DNA of 64,000 bases from Thamnidium elegans (GCA_025201345.1 JAIXMG010000028.1:428507-492506), one strand, 5' to 3'; shown: positions 1-13,292, counted from the stretch's first letter. Numbers and translations: made by a program. The notes: a model not told the origin generated them from the letters alone.

Positions 1-310
1 GTATAAATGATGTTTCAGCCATGATGTAATATTAAAGGTACAATATATTACTCTATCACGTTTCAATCATGCTATATTCTGTATTGTTCTATTGTGAGTC
101 TTATTATATACACGATAAGGCTTAGTTACAATAACTGCAAATTAGTTATACATGATAAAGATGTGTGAGTAGTTGTATGTGTGTAAATATATATGCTAGG
201 TCACATTACAACGTGCCCTTGAAGAATTTTGCAGTATTCTAAGTAATGGTGGCAAGAAATATAATCCAAATAGGTGATATAAATATACTCATTATCACAA
301 TACAATTTAT

Positions 311-1421
311 ACTATTTAAAGTGCTATAATACATCATAAGTTGTCCATTATCCTAAGAAAATCCAGACGTCACTTCTAAAAAAGGTAATTTTAACAATGT
401 TTAAAATAAGGTGTTTTCTTTGTATAATTAAAAGTCAGGAAATGGTTCTTTTGCCCAAGTTACTTAGTGAAACTTAGTCATCAAGACATTGTCTTTAACA
501 TCAAATATTGAAAGCCGCTTGTTGTTTTATATTTTTCTCGATTTTTTCTACTTTTTTTGTGGTCGGTAATTTTTGCCATTTTTGATCATTTTGGGGGGTC
601 AACCCCTTTTGTTTTTCGATTTTTTTCTCATATTTTTTGTAATTACTCCCGATCTACTTTGCTTTTTTTGTAAAAAAAAAACAAATGCCAATAAAGTACT
701 CTTTTAGACGCATCTAACCCATCTAAAAGTATATTTTTACTAAAAACACTGAGCGAGTAATCAATGTTTAAAGTCGTTTTTTTTTTACTAAAATTTGAGT
801 TAAGCGGAACTTAAAATAGCGTTTTCTTTAAAGCGTGTTTTCTCGCTTAGTTTTAGTCGTAGCACTTTCATTTATAAATAAACAATAAAGGGTTTTTAAA
901 GATCTATAATTGTTGCTATAACCAAAAATAGTAATAAAAAAATACATTTTATGTAATCACGGAAATGAAAAAGTCGGGAAAAATTGTTACACAGAAAACG
1001 CGTGTCATTTTTTTCAAAAAAAAAGTTATTTTTAAACAGTGATTACTCTTTCAATTACTGAACTAAAGATTTGATTTAAAATGGATTAAATGAGTCTAAG
1101 TGAGTACTTTATTATCCTTGTTTTTTTTCACAAAAAAAGAAAACTTGGATCCGGAGTAATCGCAAAAAAACCGTAATTTTTGGCCAAAAAACAAAAGGGG
1201 TTGACCCCCAAAAATGAAAAACGAAAAAAAAAAACGAAAAAGTACGTTTTTAATTTTTTTTATCAAAGATATATTCGAAACAACTATTTTGTATTATACC
1301 ACTTGGGTCCGAAACGCGTTTTCTATTTTTTAATAAATTAAAGATCATTATTTATTATAACTGCTGAAATTAGCAGTGTTTTCTTATGTGAACGATTTTT
1401 AAGCTGCGAAATCTCAGTGCC
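311..1421. repeat. 1.1-kb dispersed repeat, copy 1
   Basis: This stretch matches 23290-24421 almost base for base over about 1.1 kb, in the same orientation. Homology starts near ACTATTTAA and ends near AAATCTCAGTG. Inside the unit, the segment around 540-720 is the imperfect reverse complement of about 1090-1255; both arms carry GGGGTCAACCCCTTTTG or its complement. There is no long reading frame, so this looks like a non-autonomous, foldback-type element. The ends are not sharp enough to name a target-site duplication. Confidence 0.85.
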
Positions 1422-2226
1422 TTTTTTTTTAACAGTGATTTCCTGGTACAGTGATAACTTTATTTGTAAAAAGAATTGGCGTGTCAGCAAGTTTAAACCT
1501 TTCAAACCTTAGTTTTGTTTCAAAAAAGGATCTTTCAGGATGTACGTTAGACATGGCCATGTAAGACTAATGACTGTTCTTAACTGTAATGTGAAGTTAT
1601 GCATAATTTATGAGAAATAGAGTATATATATTTATTTGTTTTTACAAGGCAAACTTTTATTTTTTAAATATGAAATGCGTTACAAAAATTAAAATACACG
1701 TTAACTTGGATAGGTATACTTTTTTTTTCAATAAACCAAATCCAATATATAAAAGGGTTCAATAAACATGATACGTCTAACAAATATTTTATAACAGTAC
1801 CTGAAAAGAAGTTTATCGCTTCAAGAAAATGTATAACCTGGTGTCAATTGTGACAGCGCCATGGCGTTGAAATATATTTGAAGTTAGTCGCAGAGTGAGT
1901 TAGGAATAGTCCTTTTTTTTAATTGTGGACTCTATTGGTCATATTTACAGAAGACAATAGCGTTTTATTTTGTTTTATAAGAAAAAAATAGCAGGTACTT
2001 TGTAATGTACAATTAAAAGAGGAAAGAAATTTTATTTTTGTATTAAGTGTGAAGCATAAGGTTATTATTGAAGGTGCCTGAGGTTCCACTTGATAGCAGA
2101 CTAGCGTTTTTTCAAAGATAGGCTAAAGACAGAGGAGAATACCCTTCCCTTGAAAACCAAGCTAGTCGAGGACCAAGTACGCTTATAATCCAACTTTTTT
2201 TTTTAAAAAAAAAAAGAAAAGTAACA

Positions 2227-2365
2227 TACCTAAAAGTTTATGTATTTCTCAAGAGAGGATATAAGCAGAGTAAACAAAGGCCTTATAGGAAAGAAGAGGA
2301 CCAACCATTTAGAGCGACCAGATTATTTTGAAGCGGTAGTAGTTTTTTTTTTTTGAGAATAAGGA
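2227..2365. repeat. Short dispersed repeat, copy 1
   Basis: The sequence from ACCTAAAAGTT through CAAGAGAGGATATAAGC to GATTATTTTGAAGC recurs with small differences at 4953-5070 in the same orientation. Copy 1 carries an extra segment of about 20 bp. It is non-coding, and its class is unknown. Confidence 0.7.
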
Positions 2366-2490
2366 AAAAAGTACGTGTTCCAGTACGTTCTTTTTCTCAA
2401 TTTTTTTTCATGTGAACAATTAATTAGTTACTTCCATAAATGTTCATGTAAACAAAAGACTCTTTTTTTTCATAGAATAAGAAGTTACAT

Positions 2491-2962
2491 CAATTTATCG
2501 CTAAGGAAAATCGATATGATTAAATTGGTATAGATACAGATTATATTTCTCGTATATTCTTTACAAAAAAGCGAAAAGTATTACTTGAGATGTAGATAAT
2601 ACTTGTGTGAGAAAAAAAAAGTAACTAATAAAAAGCATGCTTTCCTCGAAGTCGTTTTTGTTTATACATAAATGATCGGAAATAGGTAGCCGGAAGTATC
2701 CGATATACTTCAGTAGATATGAAGTAACAAATCTGCATATATATATATATATATATATATATTATTTAACTGCCAACGCTTTCACTTGCTCTTTTTTTTC
2801 ATACTTACTCTAGTAGCATCACCTCTTCTTATATCCAAATATAAAATTTATTAATGCTATTGAAAGATGTACCAAGAAATAGAAGTAGATGGGTAAAGCT
2901 GAAGAGAGCCTAATTTGTACCACTTTCCCTTTTTTTGCATGGTTTGTTTACTTTGCACAAGT
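2491..2962. repeat. 0.45-kb dispersed repeat, copy 1
   Basis: This segment is homologous to 59852-60265 in the same orientation. Shared blocks include CAATTTATCGCTA / CAATTTATCACTA, GATAATACTTGTGTGAGAA, ACTTACTCTAGTAG and GCATGGTTTGTTTACTTTGC. No reading frame is shared. The divergence suggests an old mobile or duplicated sequence. Confidence 0.7.
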
Positions 2963-4952
2963 TAAAAGATAAGCAAGTTTTTTAAATATAATTTCCATGA
3001 AAACAACGACAAATCCTTGTTTAATTTCAGTCGACTCAGTCATATAAACAACGGAGACAGATAATCATATGTTGATTATTACCTTCTATATCCAGTTAAC
3101 TCCATCTGTATTAAAGCAAATTACTCCAAACGAGATCTCAAAATGGCTCTCAAATGAAATCATCCTTATACTTCTAGGTATATTTAAGATATCTTTCAAG
3201 TAAGCGGTCTTATTTTCTAGATCCTTAAAGACAAAAGAATAAAGTCACTGTTAAAGTTCGACCACCTCTCTCGATTCTTTTGTTGAGGTGAAGAATCTTG
3301 TATCATTAAAGTCTTAAATCCCATTAAAACAGGCGCTGGATAAGAAGACGAAGAGGACGAAGACAAAAAACTCCCAGCATGCCCAAGACCACCACAGGAA
3401 GCCATTTTCTCCTCCGAAAAAAAAAACAAAACAAACAAAAAAACGCTTGAAAAAAGCCCAGCCCTAACCAGGATTAATGGTCCCAAAATAAGATGAATAA
3501 CCGCTACACTTTTATTTATGAAAAAAAAAAAAAAAAAACTGTATGTCTACTACAGAAAAAAAAGAGAGGGTTGCTGATGCAAAAAAAAAAAAAAAAAAAA
3601 AAAAAATCTTTAAATAAATCTAGAGCATTACCTAACGTTCCCTGTACCTAAACTACTATTGCAACTAAACATTAGAGTTTGATCTCGTTAGATGCAGAAC
3701 AATACCTTTTTTTTCAATTGCATGTGTGGAACTTTTTTTTTTATTAGATCTAGACCTGTGCATGGACCTTATTGTCAATATAGAAATCGTAAAACCGTAT
3801 TTTTTTTTTGGAAATATAAAAAAATTGAACTGGACTTTAAACAATAACAACAAAAAAAACACATAGTGAATGATAACTACTATGTAACCAAAAAAAAAAA
3901 AGAGTTATCTGAATTAATTGAATGGATCATTTGCAATAGTACTAAAGCATTATTTCTTATAATTTTACCACATTTTTTTATTATTGGAGACTTTTCCATT
4001 TTTATTATTATTGGAGAATTTTTAATTTTTCATTTTTATTAAGCATTAAAAAAGATACACATTAGCCACTCTCACCCTTTATGTAATGAGAATGTTGCCC
4101 GGGAATGGCCGCGAGGAGGCTTGTATCATGCATTCTCTCTACTTTTAAGGAGAGGTAAAAGAGAGCAAGAGAGAAACCATAGGTCTTTGGTTAGGAAAGA
4201 AAATAATCGATCCGACGCGATAATACCAAGTCATATCACTATGGGATGGTGCTTTATTATCTTTAAGAGTCGCCTACTCAGAGAGTTTCCTCCAGTTTTA
4301 TACACTTCCCCCATTCAATGCAAGGCATTACCACGCTCATTCGTTAGAAGATCACTGTCCACACACCAATAGTTGGCGTTACTACCAATGAGGGTCTCAC
4401 CCGGATAAAGAAACAAAAAAGAGGGAATTTGCATTCTTTTTTATACTTTTTTTCGCGGAGTATAAACAAAGTTTTGAGTTTGAATCTGAAAAAAGTAAAC
4501 CTCTGATTTGATACAAGAGACAAATAGGGAACAAGCCACATTGACTATTTTTCGTACTTGATGCGCATCATATTTTTGTTTTTTATGCAAATGCTTAGAA
4601 AGAAATAAAGCTTCATGTAAAAGAGAGCATATTCTTCAATTGTATTCATGTAAAACTATCTTTTTTTTCAAAGGGAGATTTAACTGGTTTAGTTTCACGG
4701 TAGTACAAGTATTTCACTTTGAACTTCAGACAATCGGAGAGGAGTACTTCAAATCAGGCACCTGTATATTTAAATAGTATAGTTACAGCCAGAGAATGTT
4801 GCAACCAAAAGAACATAAATCGTATTGTTTTCCTACAAAACAAAACAAACCTTTGAAAGTTGGAAACAGAAACAAAAAAATATAGCAAAAAAAAAGTGTG
4901 TCTTTTTGAAATGATGATCATAACAAAAGGTAATTTAAGGTATATGTTTATT

Positions 4953-5070
4953 TACCTAAAAGTCCATGTATTTTTCAAGAGAGGATATAAGCAAAGTAAA
5001 CCAAGAGCAACTAGATTATTTTGAAGCAGAAGTAGCCTTTTTTCTTTTTTTTTTTTTGAAAATGAGGAAC
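4953..5070. repeat. Short dispersed repeat, copy 2
   Basis: Second copy of the repeat at 2227-2365. It shares the CAAGAGAGGATATAAGC core and the GATTATTTTGAAGC(A/G)G block ahead of a T run. Confidence 0.7.
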
Positions 5071-5919
5071 AATATCTTTTGCATATAAAAAAGCCATTTA
5101 TGGCAAGAACTTTATTTTTTTATTTTATCACTATTCCTTTCCCTTTATTCCTTTTCTTTTTATCACTTTTTCTTAATAAAATAAAAGTTCTTTTGAACTT
5201 TATTTATATATAGGTTTCCGCCATGTTGTAACTCGTCTCATTCTTTGAAATCAGGTAATACTATTTGTTTTATGGTGACTCCTTTTTCTTCATATATGTT
5301 ATTCTAGTTTATTTAGTTCCTAAAACTATAACTTTCTAAATTCAATATTTATGCTTATCGTTTTACCTCCTCCACTTTTTCTTTTATAATAATTTTTACC
5401 AACAATTCTTTTGGTTAGTTTTTATCAATTATTAAAGTTCCCTTTTCTAATTATTTTATTTTAAAATAGTTGGTATTAATAAAAAAATAATAATTAAAAC
5501 AGCTGTCCACTTTACATATTAAGTATAAATTATGAAGATGACTCCGTATATCTAATATTCTATTATTTCTATTCTATATTTTCTATTTTTATTACTGCTT
5601 GCTTAAAGGGTGTTTACTTTAATAATTTTTGTTAAAAGGTAATTATTTCACTTGATTCAAACTTAATAATAGCTTATTCTGATTCTTTTTTTTAGAGGTA
5701 TTGTCTTATTCCACAAGTGTCTATTCCCTTTTTTCTCTTTTTTTTTTATTATTGTCCGTATCAAAATATAATAACAAACTATAATATACACATATACCCT
5801 TCCATTTCTTAATATATACATTTACATATAAATAATAAAAATGCTCGCTTCTTTTTTATAATCTCTTTTTATTTTACTTTTATACATGAGTATATAAATA
5901 TTTATTACAAAATGTGCTA

Positions 5920-6376
5920 TTATTGAATAAATATTTTATACCATGACCTAATTAATTCCATACCGTCGTAATCCTGTTTTTTTATTAAAACTGCGTCAAC
6001 GCTTAATCTAGCGATAGTGATCAGCCCAGCGTTAGTCGTAACTGAAGCGCTAGCGCTAAAACAAGCATCAGTGCTTGGAACGCTAAAACTCGCCTTGGTG
6101 ACAGTATGGGGGGATATTATGCCAAGTAGCCTTAATTCCATCGGTAATAGGTTCTGCGCAGGGGATATTATGATTCAGGGGCAAGTATTCTTGTTCAGTA
6201 TCAATAGTTTGATAGAGGTCTAGGACAATGTAATCTTGTCCAACGTAAGTATTGTAGTTGCGTTCAGGGATTACGACAAAGCTTGAAAAAATACGGTCAT
6301 GTTTTAGATCTCGGCATTTCCCGATTACAAGTTCCATCCTCAGATAAAAAAACGAAAGATTGGACCGGAGAGCCAT
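5920..6376 (-). pseudogene. Decayed coding fragment, unknown family
   Basis: On the minus strand a 97-codon frame begins at 6376 (MALRSNLSF...). A second, overlapping frame runs on to 5920 (MELRLLGIISPH...), as expected if one frame has been split by an indel near 6085-6140. Composition between 6000 and 6380 is less AT-biased than its surroundings, and the peptide is not low complexity. No family is recognised, and no flanking exons with splice sites were found. It could be the remnant of a transposon gene or a chance frame. Confidence 0.3.
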
Positions 6377-6544
6377 TCTCCTTTTTTCTTTGTAAATACT
6401 CCAGTGTTACTTACCTCTCGGAATTCAACAGACATATCGCAAATTGAAGATCAACAGCACCAACCTATTATGTAAATAATATACTAGTTGTCGAAACTAA
6501 AAGACAAAAAAGATAAGTACACTTATGTATTTTTTGCAACACAA

Positions 6545-7549
6545 TTCACTAAAATATTCCCAGTATTATTGATGATGATAGTGAGCCTATCGAAACATTC
6601 TTCAAATCAAATGATAGGGAAAACCTTAAACAATATTTTGATATTTGCATAAAAGCTGATAAATCTTTTTTCTGTTCAGATAGTTTAAAGAAACAATTTG
6701 AAACATACAACATTGACAACAACCGAAATAGACACCAGCATGAATTAGACTGATTAAAAAATATATTTAAAATTGAATTCGAAAATTTCTTGGAAGATAT
6801 GATCATTTTATAGCAAGAATGAGTTACTCCCGTTTATGAAATCGTCTCGATATAATGATAAAGAATATTTTGAAGATACACTTAAAAATCTTATTAATGG
6901 ATCAGACAATACAAATTTGCTTCATACAAAACATTTAAAAAGGTAAAAGTCTTTTTCATTCAAATAATTCAAACAACTATGACATTAGTCGCATGTTCCG
7001 TATCTACACCTGAAAAATGGCAAGCAGTTGAATGTCGTTCTGCTTCTGTACTGCTCACTTGGGATGGCAGAGAGAATTTTATAAAAGTATTTGAATTATT
7101 ACTTTTTTACTTGAATTGAAGAATCAAAAAGAAAATTTTGAAGTTTTAAAACAACATTTAGGTATAAATTTTGTAGCTACAGGGCAGTCTATTGAAGACA
7201 TCTTGGTACATAATTTTAAAAAAAAAGTCTCCCATTTGGAATTAATTCACAAAGAATAACTGAAGCATGTAATCAAGTCCCCTTATCTCGCCTTGTCAAC
7301 ATTACTCAACACTCTAAAAATCATTTTGAAAAATGCTTAAACAAAGCCCTTCTACTATTTAGTAAAATGCTTTGTATTAATTTCAAAAATTGTTTTGATT
7401 GGAGTTCACAATGTATTCCACTTGAAGTTGAGAAGTGTTCCAAATTAAGTTCAGATTCTGTTCGAATTGAATCGGTTGAATGTTCCATTTTATTTTCGAA
7501 TAATGTACCATTAAGTTCAAAAAATGTACGTAAATATGTGACTAATTAG
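6545..7549 (+). pseudogene. Degenerate gene remnant, unknown family
   Basis: The plus strand contains successive blocks of protein-like reading frame broken by stops and frame changes: about 6580-6750 (frame containing ENLKQYFDICIKADKSFF), and 7230-7549 (frame containing LSRLVNITQHSKNHFEKC and ending in a TAG stop). The peptides are mixed and hydrophilic, unlike translated AT noise, but no single spliced model joins them without stops. I do not recognise the family. The most economical reading is a decayed gene, possibly of transposon origin. Confidence 0.4.
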
Positions 7550-8092
7550 GTGGGCTTTTGCTGATTTTCAATTTCCTCCTGACAGGTTATTTGTAAACAA
7601 CGCTTTGCTAAATAAGTTAGAGCCGTATTACTTTTAACTGACCGAAACAAATAAGGGCCACTTTCTGGATAAGCATTCTATTTATTTTTACTAAATGTTA
7701 TTACTATAACCGCAAAGTCTTTTACTGTAGCGACATCCTTATAAAACTACGGTTTTAAATTATTTCGTTTGTGTCAACAATTTGTTAAGCTTGTATTATT
7801 TGTCAAAGAAAGATGGTTACCATTGGTTTAACGTCCTGTGATTTAGCATATTTCTTTGATTTCTTTTATTAAAAAAAAAATGAACACAGGGTGGGAGTTA
7901 TCATTAGAAAACGAACAAAAAGAACAATAAAAAAAATTTTCGATTTATAGAGCTAAAGTAATGGAAATAATTCCATACTAGAAATGAAAATAAAACTTTA
8001 TTAAGAATCACATATATTTACAGAAAAATAAATAACAAAGAATGGTATAGGAGTTCGAGAAAGGGGTGAAGATCTCTTTTTTTTTTTTTTTT

Positions 8093-8651
8093 CTAAACAG
8101 GATGGATTTCAGTTAGAGCCATAACCATAATAAATACGACAAATAACATGATGATGGTAGCTACAAGATAACCAAGCCATCCGTGACCAACCCAAAGCAA
8201 TCGTTTCACAATCTGTCTTTGGTTTCTAAAATAACTATAAAGCGAATATATAAAACATGTAAATCCTAGCCCGACAAATATATAAGATACAATTTTAGCG
8301 TTTAATGATACAGGTTCGCTTGTCCATGGTAAAGAATAAGAAGGTGCAAATTTTTTTGTTGGCATATCGAGTAATGTCATAAATCCTATATATGAAATAT
8401 AATTATAAGTTTACTATGATAATTCTTTATATATATACACATATATAAAGCTCTTTCACCGTACCAACTAGTGCTAAAGTGGTCCCTGTTCTGACCCAGG
8501 TAAGTAAGTTTCGCTCATTAGCAAGATGGTCTCTGGGATCAGGACCATCGACAATAGTGTGTACTGAGAGATCCAAATACTTGAATATATTGGAACACTT
8601 TTCGTTGTTACAGTTAATGAATGACTCGGGTGCGTTTAGTTCGACGTCCAT
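8093..8651 (-). CDS. DUF202 family small membrane protein
   Basis: Two exons (8651-8465 and 8385-8093) join through a GTACGG...ATATAG intron to give 159 residues. Residues around 40-65 carry the DUF202 signature, DHLANERNLLTWVRTG, followed by a first hydrophobic segment (TTLALVGFMTLL) formed across the splice junction. Two more membrane segments follow (about residues 90-112 and 132-153), so three membrane spans with a hydrophilic N-terminus. The same fold is found in bacterial YidH-like proteins and in the Vtc1 subunit of the vacuolar polyphosphate polymerase complex. A vacuolar or other endomembrane location is inferred from those relatives. Its specific role is unknown. The gene stands alone, with no close neighbour. 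Confidence 0.87.
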
Positions 8652-9585
8652 TTTATGTATGAAATAAATAAGCTAAAGAAAGGGATATCACTGAGACATA
8701 AAATTTTCTCAAGCTTCTTTATGAATTTCACAGGATAAATGTATATCCATTTAAGGTTTCAATATGATTTTTTAAGAGAAATGATCCCCTCACTATGTCA
8801 TGCATACCTCCATATCCTCTTAAGTTAAAATTGGTTAGCTGTATTTCTAGGCTGATCTATCTGAAAATTAAATATCAAAGCGAGAATCATTACTTAAAAC
8901 AGTCATCAATTGAGAAATAAAGCTGACAACTGTCTAAAATCGTGATTGTAGGAGACTTGATCAAGTACAGTAATCCTGATCAATGTAAGCTTTAGGTCTT
9001 CATATAGAAGTTAAAATATGTTTAGAGGCTTTATTTAGGCTTAGTAAAGAGTTTACAGGCAATACACAATAAAAAAAAACATTTACAATCTGTCGTTTAG
9101 AAATGCATCTTTTAAAGATAGAGGGCTTCGTCCAGTCCTGATATATAACTAGTTGACCAGTTCATTTTTCCTGATAAATTATTCTAAAATTCTTGTCAGC
9201 GCTCTCAACAATTTCAGTTTGGGTGACAGTTGCGTCTTGTTCCTTTTCGATAAAAAGTTTTTGTCAAGAACATCATTTTCTAAATCGGATGAGGTAGTTT
9301 CAATTGTAACATACTGTAGAAAAGAGTGATAGTTAATGAATAGAGATTTAAAAAACAATTCTTCAGCACTTGAACTGAAAGGCTTAGATAGGAACATGCA
9401 GGGTAATTATATAATTATGGATACTTACTTTCTCATTGAACATTAACTTTTTTTAAGACTTAATAAAGTATCTCTTGACGGCCAAAAAGATTTGTTTAGT
9501 TACAATTGATTCTGCTGGGCTGATATCAGATATGTAGGTAATTTAATATCTTTTTTACGATAAGGTGCAGAAAAAAAGAAAAAGA
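8652..9585. other. Intergenic, nothing recognised
   Basis: The only open frame of note (9179-9397, minus) is serine/leucine-rich, has no splice partners and is unlike any family I know. No repeats shared with other parts of the window were seen. Confidence 0.5.
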
Positions 9586-9597
9586 ACGTCCAAAAAA

Positions 9598-9772
9598 CAG
9601 AATATTGATTATATCGAATAGGGAATTTCCAAATATTGAAAAAATTCTTATTGATAATCTTCCTCACACAAATCAAGCAGACGCTATCAATTGTGCTGAG
9701 GCAATTGAAAGCCCTGACAAGTTTCTTTCAATGTTTAATGGAAGACATGGCCTTTATCATAGATCTAAATAA
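9598..9772 (+). pseudogene. Orphan exon-like fragment
   Basis: An open frame of about 58 codons ending in TAA reads RILIISNREFPNIEKIL and continues to GRHGLYHRSK. Its composition is protein-like, but it has no start codon and no upstream exon with a clear splice site. It may be the tail of a lost gene. The family is not recognised. Confidence 0.3.
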
Positions 9773-9811
9773 GGACAACTTGAATTTTGTTTAATTTATA
9801 TCTTTTGTTCG

Positions 9812-10508
9812 TTACTTGTTTGATTTTTTATTCACTTCTATATTCAAAGCTATAGATACCACTGTCAATTTCAAAATTTTATTTCTAAAAATTGCTGGAT
9901 ATTGTTTATATTCAGAGGGATTGAGTTGCATTGACTTTTTTGAGCAGAGAAATGGTCTCTTTGGATTTTCACCATAACAAATTTCAACATTTTTCAAATC
10001 ATCGATGATTTTAGAAAATTTAGTGACATTTCCTTCATTGTAAGGTTCACAATAAAATATATAAATTGCTTGGCCTCTAGATATAATAACCATCGGATTT
10101 GATAAAAGCAAATGAAAATATAAACAGCAGGTACAGCAAAGAATACACAAAAAAAGGGATTCATAGCCACTGTAAATTGAGTTTGAAAATACCTTAGGAC
10201 GACTGGATTAAAAAAAAAAAAACTAAGGGATGCTAAGTGTAACCTTCAAGCCAAATTTCTCTTTTCACATATTCTTTTAAAAATGGGATGTAGGTAATAG
10301 AGTCTATAAAAGAAAATATACCATAGTAAACCAAAAGATATAAACTCGATTTTTTTTTTAATTTTAATAGCTTAACTTGCTTCATCCTCGGAATGCCATG
10401 TTTGAGTTTAATTCGCTCCCGTTTCTCATTAATAGCAATTTGTTTAGATAATATGGTATTTGTTTTCTTTCCACAGCATTTGATAAAACTATAGCGATAG
10501 CAAAACAC
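9812..10508 (-). pseudogene. Two adjacent coding fragments, unknown
   Basis: Two minus-strand frames follow one another: 10508-10233 (91 codons, lysine-rich, MFCYRYSFIKCC...) and 10150-9812 (112 codons, including VTKFSKIIDDLKNVEICYGE). They are separated by an A/T run and stops and do not join through obvious GT-AG sites. They may be pieces of one decayed gene. No family is recognised. Confidence 0.3.
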
Positions 10509-11156
10509 GATTTCTAAAAGACGGTTACATAGTCGAATGCGGACCTGTCATTTATTACGGTCCCCTTTTTACATTTATAATAGGTTCAATCTCGTCATCA
10601 CCAAATTTAAATCCTTGTTTAAAAAACGTATTAACACAACAGTAATTTCTTGCAAACCATTCCTAATATATTGACAGAAGCACCTTTTTAGAACTGTATC
10701 AATTAAACATGTCTCGTTTATTTAATAATTACTATTTGGTACTGTCGAATATGTATTAGAAGCGGCTCAAGTAAAGGTTTCTTATGACAAAATCCCACTT
10801 TTTTTTGAATTAGATATGTTTGCAATATGTTTGAAATAAATTGAAGCGACGTGCTAATTTATCTTTATTGAATTCTGATTGAATCTAATTAGTGTTATTC
10901 TGTGAAAACAAGCCCGAAATAAAAAATAAAAACTTTAAAATTCGAAGCAGAAATTATGTAGTAACCAGATGATTTTGCATATAAATTTACATGGAAGGAT
11001 TATATTCAAGGGTGAACCGCTTTATTTTTCAGGAATCTCCTTTTATTATTACACAACGTATATTATTTAAATCTTTTTATTTTTTTATTTTCTATTTTGA
11101 TCTTTACTTGGTTCTTTTTTCTTTTTCTTTTAAATTATACATAGTTCGTATCATTC

Positions 11157-11790
11157 ATGAAAAGTGGTGTAAGTTTAATTATACCCGCAGGTCTGCTGTT
11201 ATTTTTGAATTCAGCAGAAGCCGGTATCTTTCTTAAAGCCAAAGACCCTTTTATTATTCAAGGTAAAAAAAAAAAAAAAAGGAAATCCTTTTTTTCATTA
11301 AAACTGTATACTAATGTTCTCGTTGTTATAAACAGAGGCTGTTTGGCTCTACTCTAATTCTACTGCAATTACTTCAATTGCACCTGATGTATCCGCGAAT
11401 AGGTTTTCAAACACAGTGTCGCCGCTATACAATGTTCCTGAAGCATATGTGTACGGTACAAAGGGAGTGTTATACAATCGAGAAGAATCATGTTCACCCG
11501 ATACGATAGAACAGCCAGTCCCAATTCCATTTTATGCAGATAGCGCCAAGTCATCAAAAGTTCCCAAAATTGCATTGATTAAAAAACAAGGTGGCCCTTG
11601 TTCCTTAGTGGAAAAAATTAAAAATGCACAAAAAGAGAGCGCCATCGGCGTCATTATTTACGATATCAGTGAAATGACATACGCTGATCAAGATTATAAA
11701 GCGGTAAAGTTAAAACCTCCTTATATACCTTTTTTCTCCTACTGTAGATAATCCCTTGTATAACTCCTCTCACGTACACACAAACTGATA

Positions 11791-11821
<31 letters not shown>

Positions 11822-13292
11822 AGGGAGTTCCGCCTGATAGTGAAATTACTATACCTGTCTATTACGTCGATCATAAAATAGGCTTAGCATTATACTACCA
11901 ATTACAAAAAATGGCTGGTGTGCCAGTTGCCACGATTGCTACCTGGGATAGTAGTCATTTAACAACTCGTATCTCTGTTATGGTTTCTCTAATGCCTTCA
12001 GATAATACAAAAGCTACTGCTTGGGAATTAACTTTACTTGTCATGCTTATCCTATTGGGCACCAGTATTGTCTTTTCAGGTATTCCTTTTTCTTTTTGAT
12101 TTTATAGGTGCATTACTCTAATATCTCTATTTCAGTGGCTATGCATTTCTATATGTGGAAGAGAAACAAAAGACTTCAGATAACGATGGAACGTAGTCGA
12201 ACGACTGCAGCAGCAGTAGCTTCATTACCGATGGGTAAAGCATTACTATCAATTGCAAGATTATATCAATTTCCTACAAGAACAATCGATACAACACTGA
12301 ACGAAGAAGAAAGAAAGAAGGTCGAGACTGTTTTATCTGACGAAAAGAAAAAAGAAGCGCTTATTAAGAGTACTGCATTAAAACCAACAGTAGAGCCGCG
12401 AAAAAGTAAATTCAAGTTTGGTAAAAAGACAAAAAGACCGGATTCTATCGCCTCCATTGCAATTAAGATAGATACGCCTGTAAACAATATGTGTGTTATT
12501 TGCTTGGAAGCTTTCAAAATAGGTGACGAAGTTCGTGAGTTACCTTGTCATCACGAGTACCATACCATATGTATCGATCCTTGGTTAACCTCAAAATCTT
12601 GTGAATGTCCCCTTTGTAAATTTGATTGTTCAGATAGTAAGTCTGAGGAAACAATTGCAGACCCTGACGGATTAATGGCTGCTGCTGCTGTACCTGGTTT
12701 ACGTGGCATGGTTTTACGTCCCTACCTCCGATTTAAAGCAAATAGACGCAGAAGGGCAGGTCAAGTTGGTGTAACGACTGATGTCGAGCAACAAGTTAGA
12801 AGACCATCTAGAGTATCGACTATGGTACCTCCTCCTTCGCCTGGACTACTAGCTGCAGTTAGGGCAATTGAAGCAATCGAGACACCTATTACTACTTCTG
12901 CAGAAATAGATGAGCATTACCAGGCCTACGAGGAAGCACAAAATAATAACAATCACGACCAAGAAGAGAGTGAGCAAGATGAAGATTTTACTTCCATTGC
13001 TTTGAGTCAACCACGTCAAAGTACTGTTACAGAAAGATCTGAAACCACTCAAAATCAACAAATATATGAAGAGTCCAGTAGTCAACCTCGATACTCCGTT
13101 TCATCTTATCACGATGATGCTGGTACGGTTCATACTGTTCTTACGACAACTGGAGCTAGTGTATCCACTTATGCACCAACCTCCGATGGAGGACCACTTC
13201 CTGATATTGATGTATCCTCTATATCTCTCTGTTCAATTGACTTGGGTGGATTATCAGAAGACTTTCATAATACTTTTAATAACCACAGATAG
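11157..13292 (+). CDS. PA-TM-RING E3 ubiquitin ligase
   Basis: Four exons (11157-11262, 11336-11703, 11824-12079, 12136-13292) give a 628-residue protein. It has a cleavable signal peptide (residues 1-22, ending SAEA-G), a lumenal protease-associated (PA) domain (about 40-195), one membrane span (about 223-248) and a cytosolic RING-H2 finger at 363-408 with CVIC, CHHEYH and CPLC. The tail beyond the RING is long, acidic and rich in Gln/Asn/Ser. The architecture is that of the RNF13/RNF167 and fungal PA-TM-RING family, which ubiquitinates substrates at endosomal, vacuolar or Golgi membranes with an E2 enzyme. All RING zinc ligands are present. The start was chosen because it opens a typical signal peptide. 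The third intron has two possible acceptors; the ATTTCAG at 12129-12135 keeps the frame. Confidence 0.94.

Larger units (their letters stand above)
1422..5915. other. Gene-poor AT-rich stretch with repeats
   Basis: No convincing gene is seen here. Short open frames (for example 3217-3486 and 3665-3862 on the minus strand, 4121-4372 on the plus strand) have low-complexity or homopolymer-driven sequence, no splice partners and no recognisable family. The stretch contains long A and T runs, a TA dinucleotide tract near 2738-2762, and the two repeat families listed separately. Confidence 0.6.

Noticed and set aside
3217..3486. Minus-strand 89-codon ORF with a Ser run
   Set aside because: Its start region is translated homopolymer, the Ser run comes from a GA-rich repeat, and no splice sites or family support it.
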